From NCBI GenBank assembly GCA_005793785.1, contig SXPW01000060.1, positions 1-11,742 on the forward strand: a stretch of 11,742 nucleotides of DNA, read 5' to 3'. The position numbers and the translations under genes were made by a program. The notes below the pieces were generated by a model. That model saw only the letters and a program-made list of their open reading frames with translations. It was not told where the DNA came from and searched no databases. This DNA is from Actinomycetota bacterium (GTDB lineage Bacteria; Actinomycetota; Acidimicrobiia; Acidimicrobiales; Ilumatobacteraceae). Of this stretch, positions 6,679-11,742 are shown in pieces; the stretch's first letter is position 1; each line of letters begins with the position of its first letter.

Positions 6679-7665
6679 GTGCCGAAGAAGTCGCCACAAC
6701 GCTCCACCGCCAAGGCGCCGTCGCGAATCAATGCCGCGGAGCGAATGCTGAACCTGCTCGCGTTGTTGTCGGCACGAACCCAACCAATCACCCTCAAGCA
6801 GATTCGCGCCGAACTCGCCAACCAGTACAGCGAGGACAACGAGGCTGCGCGAGCCCAGTTCGAACGTGACAAGTCCGACCTGCGGGCGCTCGGGATCCCC
6901 ATCGAGGGCTCGGTGCTCGGGGGAGCCCAGGCGGGGGAAACCGCATACAGCGTGAATCGCAACAGTTACGAGTTGAGCGACATGGGCTTCACCCCCGAGG
7001 AACTGCAGGCGCTCCAGGTGGCCGCAGCCATCGTGCACCTCGGCGCCCAGGAAGGCGAACAAGCACTGTGGAAGCTCGGTGCCGAGCGCGTGAACCCGAA
7101 GATCGGACCACGAGCGACGATCGGTTTCACCGATCCGCACCTCAACGTGATCCTCGAAGCCATCAGCAAGCGTGCACCACTGACGTTCATGTACAAGGGC
7201 GAGGAACGTTCCGTCGACACGTACGGCATGCTGGCGCGTCGTGGATTCTGGTATCTCATCGGTCACGACCACCTGCGCAACGCACAGCGAGTGTTTCGAG
7301 TCGACCGAATCGAGAGCGAGATTCGAATGGGGAAGGGCAATTCGTACGTCATTCCCAAGGGACTCAACATCGCCAAGTCGGTGCCGACCGATCGTCAGAT
7401 GATGGCGTCGGGCGATTACGAACATTCGACCGCGCACGTACGTGTCGACGCGTCGCTGGTGCGCATCGTGACGCGTGAATTCGGGGAGACGGCCAAGATC
7501 AGCGACGAAGCCGATGGCTCGGCGGTGTTCGAGGTGCCGTGCAGCAACGGTTACGCGTTCCGGCTTTGGCTCTTCGCCATGGTCGACAAGGCGGAGGTCG
7601 TATCTCCACCCGAGGTGCGCGACATGGTGGTGCGTTGGTTGGACGACCTGGCGGAGAGTGCGTGA
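6679..7665 (+). CDS. pafB: WYL-domain transcriptional regulator PafB
   Basis: A 328-residue regulator, the usual length for PafB. In mycobacteria PafB and PafC form a complex that activates the RecA/LexA-independent DNA-damage response. An N-terminal winged-helix domain (about 15-75) contains RINAAERMLNLLALL, TLKQIRAEL and the D-K-S-D-L-R-A-L-G-I-P-I-E turn typical of this group. The central part carries LSDMGFTPEELQALQVAAAI, and the WYL domain (about 150-240) has the motif RGFWYLIGHDH followed by RVFRVDRI. The WCX C-terminal domain follows. The start GTG 6679 lies just after the pgi stop. The TGA overlaps the pafC start by one base, so the two are coupled. The usual neighbours pafA and the proteasome genes are absent. 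Confidence 0.92.
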   Translation: MPKKSPQRSTAKAPSRINAAERMLNLLALLSARTQPITLKQIRAELANQYSEDNEAARAQFERDKSDLRALGIPIEGSVLGGAQAGETAYSVNRNSYELSDMGFTPEELQALQVAAAIVHLGAQEGEQALWKLGAERVNPKIGPRATIGFTDPHLNVILEAISKRAPLTFMYKGEERSVDTYGMLARRGFWYLIGHDHLRNAQRVFRVDRIESEIRMGKGNSYVIPKGLNIAKSVPTDRQMMASGDYEHSTAHVRVDASLVRIVTREFGETAKISDEADGSAVFEVPCSNGYAFRLWLFAMVDKAEVVSPPEVRDMVVRWLDDLAESA

Positions 7666-8765
7666 TGGCAAAGAAGCGATCGACGAAGCGCAAGGCTCCC
7701 CGCAAGACAAAGCAGCAGTCGACGTCTCGCAAGTCGACGAAGCGCACCGTTTCGCGCGCTGCTTCACGCACCGTTTCACGCTCTACCGCGAAACGTCCGT
7801 CGAAGCGGCGCGGACCGCGGAGTGCTTCCGAGCGTGTCGCCGGACTGCTCGTTCTCCTGCCGTGGCTCATGAAACGAAAGCGTGTCCGGTTGTCGGAGGT
7901 CGCCAAGCAATTCCGCATGAGCGAGGAAGATCTGGTTGCCGACATTCAAATGGCGGCAGTGTGCGGTGTACCGCCGTACACGCCCGACGCCCTCATCGAC
8001 GTGTTCATCGACGACGGTTGGATCGTCGCCGAAGTTCCCAACTTCTTCACCCGACCACTCCGACTCACGAGTGCCGAGATGTACGCGGTGGTGGCGATGG
8101 TGCGAGCCGCACAAAAGTTGCCCGGCGCGCCGGAGCGAAGCGTGTTGGCACGCGCGGTGGCCAAGCTGGCGCGCCTCGCCCCCGAGGCGGTGGACGCCCC
8201 CATCCACATCGACCTGCCCGATGAACCCCACCTCGAGGACCTGCGCGCCGCCCAAGCGGATTCGGCCGAGCTGCGCATCGAACACATGAACCCCTCGACC
8301 GCGGAGGTCAAACAGCGAACCATACGCGTGGTGCGAATCTTCAGCGACCATGGTCACTGGTACGTCATGGCCGACGACGACAAGTCGGGGGCGATTCGTA
8401 ACTTCCGAGTCGACCGAATTCAATCCATCGTGCGGACGGGCAAGGTGTACAACCAGGCCGATGTCGCCAGTCGGGTCGACGACGACGGTGAACGTGGATG
8501 GTTCGGCAGTGACCTCGAACTCGTCACGCTGCGGGTGCGGGGCGACGCAACGTGGATTGCCGAGGCGTACCCCACCGTCTCACGAACGCAGAACAAGGAC
8601 GGGTCCATCGACGTCTCGTTGCGCATCACCTCCGAACATTGGCTCTCGCGCCTGCTCCTGCGAGGCGGTCGCAACGTGCAAGTGATCGAACCAGCGAAGT
8701 ACGTCGACCTGTCTCGCCGAACTGCACGAGCCGTTCGCGCGAAATACGCACAGCCCCGCGGCTGA
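7665..8765 (+). CDS. pafC: WYL-domain transcriptional regulator PafC with basic N-terminal tail
   Basis: A 366-residue partner of PafB, about 40-50 residues longer than typical PafC. The extra length is an N-terminal tail (about 1-52) made almost wholly of Lys, Arg, Ser and Thr, with repeated RTVSR units, like histone H1 or HupB tails. Then SASERVAGLLVLLPWLMKRK opens the winged helix (about 53-115), with LSEVAKQFRMSEEDLVADI. The family block RLTSAEMYAVVAMV follows. The WYL domain reads HGHWYVMADDD and IRNFRVDRI, with V in place of the L of W-Y-L. The C-terminal WCX part is complete. ATG 7665 overlaps the pafB stop (TGATG); GTG 7662 is one codon earlier. Co-production with PafB as a heterodimer is expected. 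Confidence 0.92.
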   Translation: MAKKRSTKRKAPRKTKQQSTSRKSTKRTVSRAASRTVSRSTAKRPSKRRGPRSASERVAGLLVLLPWLMKRKRVRLSEVAKQFRMSEEDLVADIQMAAVCGVPPYTPDALIDVFIDDGWIVAEVPNFFTRPLRLTSAEMYAVVAMVRAAQKLPGAPERSVLARAVAKLARLAPEAVDAPIHIDLPDEPHLEDLRAAQADSAELRIEHMNPSTAEVKQRTIRVVRIFSDHGHWYVMADDDKSGAIRNFRVDRIQSIVRTGKVYNQADVASRVDDDGERGWFGSDLELVTLRVRGDATWIAEAYPTVSRTQNKDGSIDVSLRITSEHWLSRLLLRGGRNVQVIEPAKYVDLSRRTARAVRAKYAQPRG

Positions 8766-8781
8766 CTTCGAACCTCAGCCG
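8759..8781. terminator. Possible bidirectional hairpin between convergent genes
   Basis: CGGCTGA and TCAGCCG form perfect 7-bp arms around a 9-base loop. Each arm holds a stop codon, that of pafC (8763-8765) and that of the exonuclease (8775-8777). No T-tract is present on either side. Both proteins end in Gly-stop encoded GGCTGA, so coincidence is possible. Confidence 0.33.
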
Positions 8782-9359
8782 AAGAAGGGCACCAGCGCAC
8801 CGTACGTGCCGATGCGGTGCGCTGCAAGCAAGTCGGGGAGCACGGCCGCGGTGAGTTGGGAGTCGGCGAGTGCATCGTGCGGACGGTCGGTGGACTTCCC
8901 GAATCTCGCCGCGACGTCCTTCAGTTTGTGCGACATGGTGCGCTGCGGATCGAGTTTGCGCGACATGTTGAGTGTGCAGAGCGGTCCGGTCAATTTGAGC
9001 GGTACCTCCAGTCGAATGGAATCGGAGCGCAGGAATCCCACGTCGAACCTCGCGTTGTGCGCGGTGAACACGCAGCCGCCGATGAGCACGTTCAACATTT
9101 CCATCGCCTCGCGTGGTTTCATCCCGCCGCGGAGTTGACGTCGGGTGATTCCGTGGATGTGGAACGCGCCGACGTGCCCGAAGCCCCAGGTGAGTCTGCG
9201 CAGGTACGTGACGAACTCGTGCTCGGTGGTGCCGTCACCGCGAACGACCACCACACCGATCTGCAGCACCCGATCGTCGTCGGTGGAGAGACCGGTGGTT
9301 TCGGTGTCGACCACGGCGAATCGCACACGGTCGATTGGCGTGTCTGGGTCGAGGGTCAT
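8775..9359 (-). CDS. DnaQ-like (DEDDh) 3'-5' exonuclease
   Basis: A 194-residue exonuclease of the DnaQ/RNase T superfamily, expected to remove 3'-terminal nucleotides from DNA with two metal ions. ExoI is VDTETTG with D18 and E20, ExoII is HNARFD with D106, and ExoIII is HDALADS with H161 and D166, so all five DEDDh residues are present. FHIHGIT (66-72) is a further epsilon-like block. No polymerase or UvrC-type domain is attached. It could be a stand-alone proofreading subunit or a repair nuclease. ATG 9359 lies 19 bases after the helicase stop; an open frame continues upstream to 9419 but overlaps the helicase end and adds 20 unlike residues. Cotranscription with the helicase is likely. 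No Shine-Dalgarno sequence is visible. Confidence 0.9.
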   Translation of the reverse strand: MTLDPDTPIDRVRFAVVDTETTGLSTDDDRVLQIGVVVVRGDGTTEHEFVTYLRRLTWGFGHVGAFHIHGITRRQLRGGMKPREAMEMLNVLIGGCVFTAHNARFDVGFLRSDSIRLEVPLKLTGPLCTLNMSRKLDPQRTMSHKLKDVAARFGKSTDRPHDALADSQLTAAVLPDLLAAHRIGTYGALVPFFG

Positions 9360-9378
9360 GTGTGGTGTTTGGACGTGA

Positions 9379-11283
9379 TTATTCGGTCGATTCGTGCGTC
9401 TCGCGCAGGATTGCGGCACCGAGCCGGTTGGCGGTGAGCGGTCCGAGGATCGTCGCCAACGCCTCCAACGTGCGGGGTCGATCCTTGACGATGCGGGAGA
9501 TTTCTTCGTCGCTCAAGATTGCTTCAGGCATGGTGAAGTTGGTGCGGGCGATCCCATCACGCACGTCGTTGAGTCGTCGTCGCAGATCGCGCTCGGCCAA
9601 TACCAGCGGGTGTGGTGGGGCGGTACGGCGCGGTCGTTCCGTCGGCGTAGCGGTCGCACCGCGACGCTCCACGGCGTCGGGTAGCGATACGAAGTAGGGG
9701 CTCGCGGTGGTGAGGCGCCCCTTGCGGCGTCGCGCGCGCACCACCGTGAGATGATCGGCGGCCCGTGTGCAGGCGACGTACGCCAGGCGTGACTCCTCGT
9801 CGAGTTGTTCGGGCGTGGCCGCCGAGGAGTGCGGCATCAGTCCGCGTTCGGCGCCGACGATCACCACGTGGGAAAATTCGCGACCCTTCGCGCCGTGAAA
9901 GGTCAGGAGTTCGACACCGTATTGCTCGGGGCTCGCGGTGCTCGCCCGAAGAAAAACGGCAGCACTGCGTCCGTCGACCACACCGGTGGAACTGCTGCGC
10001 ATGAAGGCCTGCACCTGTTCGGCGACGATTCGTTCATCACCGTCGGTTGACTCGACGATGACGTCGGCCGCCCACACCGTGAGGTCGTGACGGGTACGAC
10101 ATTCGGCGACCTCGTCGATGGCGTTGGTTCGCATTGCACTGGCCCGTCGTGATGCCACGGGAACCCCACAATTGGTGAGGGACCGTTCGATTGGTTCCAG
10201 TTGGACGTTCGTACGTGCGAGTACCGCGAACGACGGGTCGAATCCGACGCGAACGTGCTGTTCGGCAAGCCGCCGGACGACGTCGATCTCCTCGTATTCG
10301 TCGTCGACCTCCACGTACTCGACCGGCACACCCGACGCCCGTCTGGAACGAACGTTGAGCGTCGCGCCGCTCGCCACGTGCGTCGCCACCTCCAGCACTT
10401 GTGGCGTGCACCGGTAGTTGTTGGGGAGCGAGAGCACGGTGGGTTGACCGAAGACATCCGGCAAACTGGCGAACAACGCGGGGTCGGCACCGTTCCATCC
10501 GTAGATCGCCTGCATCGGATCGCCGACGATGAACACGTCGCTGCGGTTTCCGCGCAGTGCCTCGAGGAAGGAGAACTGGAGTGGGTTCATGTCCTGGGCT
10601 TCGTCCACGAAGAAGTGTCGGAATCGAAACCGCGTTGCGGCCGCGAAGTCGACACGATCGTTGATGGCGCGGGTGGCCAACGAGATGAGATCGTCGAGAT
10701 CGACCACTCCCCGTTGTTGTTTGATCTTCTCGTACGCGCGGTACGCCACGGCAATCTGTTCGAGTGCGATGGCGGGTTTGCGTTGCGCACGCGACGCCTC
10801 GGCTTCGTACCGCTCGGGCGACACCATTCGCGCATGCGCCCAGTCGATCTCCGCGAGGACTGCGCCGCTTCGTCGACCCAACTTGTTTTCACCGAGCGCC
10901 TGATCTAGCAACGAGGTGCGATTGCCCACCACGGAGGGAAGTTGTGCCGAGGTATCGGCGGCTCGCCGACGCAACAACGCGAGGGCGACTGAGTGGAACG
11001 TTCCGATGGTGGGTTGATCGGTGTCGTCGGCCCGGTCGTGTCGCGTGACGCCGAGGGATCGCAGGCGCCTGCGCATTTCCGAGGCGGCTTCGCGAGTGAA
11101 CGTGATGGCGAGGACACGCGACGGGTCGGCGGTGCCCTGCGCGATACGCCAGGCGATTCGATGGGTGAGTACGCGTGTCTTTCCCGAACCGGCACCGGCG
11201 TGAACGATGGTGGCGCTCGGCGCACAGGTGACCGCCCGTCGTTGATCGTCGTCGAGTTCGGCGAGCAACGCGTCGGGATTCAC
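9379..11283 (-). CDS. uvrD2: UvrD2-like superfamily 1 DNA helicase with C-terminal HRDC-like domain
   Basis: A 634-residue 3'-5' helicase of the UvrD/PcrA family acting in DNA repair. Motifs are in order: Q-motif with Q14, Walker A AGAGSGKT (29-36), Ia ITFTREAASEM, II VDEAQD (226-231), III VGDPMQAIYGWNGA, IV NNYRC, V LLTFHGAKGREF and VI YVACTRA. The C-terminal 65 or so residues (about 566-630) resemble the HRDC domain of mycobacterial UvrD2. Two departures stand out. Between motif IVa and motif V there are only about 80 residues, so domain 2B is much reduced. The tetracysteine motif that normally sits before HRDC is missing: no Cys follows the one in motif VI. GTG 11283 is chosen because it lies seven bases after TAGCCT and starts the conserved N-PDALLAELDDDQ segment. 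The exonuclease follows 19 bases downstream. Confidence 0.93.
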   Translation of the reverse strand: MNPDALLAELDDDQRRAVTCAPSATIVHAGAGSGKTRVLTHRIAWRIAQGTADPSRVLAITFTREAASEMRRRLRSLGVTRHDRADDTDQPTIGTFHSVALALLRRRAADTSAQLPSVVGNRTSLLDQALGENKLGRRSGAVLAEIDWAHARMVSPERYEAEASRAQRKPAIALEQIAVAYRAYEKIKQQRGVVDLDDLISLATRAINDRVDFAAATRFRFRHFFVDEAQDMNPLQFSFLEALRGNRSDVFIVGDPMQAIYGWNGADPALFASLPDVFGQPTVLSLPNNYRCTPQVLEVATHVASGATLNVRSRRASGVPVEYVEVDDEYEEIDVVRRLAEQHVRVGFDPSFAVLARTNVQLEPIERSLTNCGVPVASRRASAMRTNAIDEVAECRTRHDLTVWAADVIVESTDGDERIVAEQVQAFMRSSSTGVVDGRSAAVFLRASTASPEQYGVELLTFHGAKGREFSHVVIVGAERGLMPHSSAATPEQLDEESRLAYVACTRAADHLTVVRARRRKGRLTTASPYFVSLPDAVERRGATATPTERPRRTAPPHPLVLAERDLRRRLNDVRDGIARTNFTMPEAILSDEEISRIVKDRPRTLEALATILGPLTANRLGAAILRETHESTE

Positions 11284-11290
11284 TGGTGGC

Positions 11291-11296
11291 AGGCTA
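11291..11296 (-). promoter_or_regulatory. Putative -10 box of the uvrD2-like gene, overlapping the galK stop
   Basis: On the minus strand TAGCCT ends seven bases before GTG 11283. Its first three bases are the TAG stop codon of galK. The hexamer and spacing are identical to those before the glycosyltransferase. No -35 match is seen. Confidence 0.45.
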
Positions 11297-11742
11297 CGAC
11301 AGCGGTGTTGCAAGCGACGCGCCGTCGGCTGCTCGCACCCGAATGGCGAGCGATGTGCCCGAGTCGCGGCTGATCGTGGCCTCCGAGTCGGAGAGAATCA
11401 CCACGCAACCGCCGAATCCGCCACCAGTCATTCGCACCCCGTGCACGCCGGGCACCCGCGCGAAGTGGTCGACCGCGGCATCCATCGCCGGGGTGGAGGT
11501 TGCAAAGTTGCGACTGAGACTGCGATGACTCTCGTACATGAGTCGTCCCGCGTCACGAGCATCTCCGTGCGCGAGTGCAGCGGCGAAGGCGCGAACTCGT
11601 TCGTTCTCGCTCACCACGTGTTGTGCCCGCGCTCGAACGATGTCGTCCTTGATGTGCCGGACGGTGGTGGTATCTGCGAGTCGCAGCGGACCGACCTCGC
11701 GCTCCGCCATCGCGCATTGTTGAACGCGAGCCGGATACTCGC
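11294..11742 (-). CDS. galK: Galactokinase, C-terminal part (cut by window edge)
   Basis: The last 148 residues of a GHMP-family kinase that phosphorylates galactose with ATP in the Leloir pathway. The gene enters from the right edge with an open frame through 11742, so the Met codon at 11710 is internal. Diagnostic blocks are RARAQHVVSENERV, GDARDAGRLMYESHRSL, and the third GHMP motif VRMTGGGFGGCVV, which contributes to the active site. The TAG stop (11296-11294) is 10 bases before the helicase GTG. Most of the N-terminal substrate-binding part is outside the window. Other GHMP kinases with this spacing are possible, but the VSEN-ESH-MTGGGFGG series is typical of galactokinase. Confidence 0.92.
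   Translation of the reverse strand, partial: EYPARVQQCAMAEREVGPLRLADTTTVRHIKDDIVRARAQHVVSENERVRAFAAALAHGDARDAGRLMYESHRSLSRNFATSTPAMDAAVDHFARVPGVHGVRMTGGGFGGCVVILSDSEATISRDSGTSLAIRVRAADGASLATPLS

Noticed and set aside
6601..7779. A 392-codon open frame on the minus strand across pgi's end and pafB.
   Set aside because: It is antisense to two well-supported genes and has the His/Arg/Val-rich composition of a mirror frame in GC-rich DNA.
10201..10908. A 235-codon plus-strand frame inside the helicase gene.
   Set aside because: No recognisable domain; it overlaps the conserved helicase motifs on the other strand and is best explained by codon bias.
6679..11283. WYL regulators, a UvrD-like helicase and a nuclease together, as in a phage-defence island.
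   Set aside because: WYL regulators and such enzymes do mark defence islands, but here the pair is recognisably PafB/PafC and the helicase is UvrD2 with an HRDC-like end. The flanks are pgi and galK, with no mobile-element signs. Housekeeping repair is the better reading.

Overview
The window looks like ordinary chromosomal DNA from a moderately GC-rich actinobacterium. The gene content supports this: a PafB/PafC pair of WYL-domain regulators, a UvrD2-type helicase with a C-terminal HRDC-like domain, an ArgG of the longer E. coli/Streptomyces type, and several gene starts that look leaderless. The Thr/Pro-rich 'TTLP' tail of the L,D-transpeptidase resembles exported proteins of the class Acidimicrobiia. 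That class assignment is an inference.

Layout. At the left edge, on the minus strand, a small four-helix membrane protein (320-721) is followed by the start of argG (1-323) through an ATGA overlap. Only 12 bp away and divergent, a family 2 glycosyltransferase (734-1477) begins a plus-strand run: an L,D-transpeptidase (1482-2531), an alpha/beta hydrolase (2547-3452) and a TetR regulator (3502-4125). A convergent RarD/EamA-type permease (4135-5043, minus) follows, divergent from pgi (5084-6661). Next comes pafB-pafC (6679-8765), overlapping by one base. The right third is on the minus strand: galK (entering from the right edge, 11294-11742), uvrD2-like (9379-11283) and a DnaQ-like exonuclease (8775-9359). 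These run towards pafBC.

Functional groups. The glycosyltransferase and L,D-transpeptidase form a likely envelope pair. pafBC, uvrD2 and the exonuclease place a DNA-damage regulator beside DNA-repair enzymes. argG, pgi and galK are core metabolism.

Regulation. Shine-Dalgarno sequences are mostly absent. Instead TANNNT hexamers lie just before start codons, and three genes share the exact pattern TAGSCT, 7 nt, GTG. I read this as leaderless transcription. No tRNA, rRNA, CRISPR array, insertion sequence or phage gene is visible. No intergenic gap exceeds 50 bp. I see no clearly new system. The most notable points are the interlocked divergent promoters at 721-734, the histone-like tail on PafC, and a UvrD2 that has lost its tetracysteine motif and much of domain 2B.
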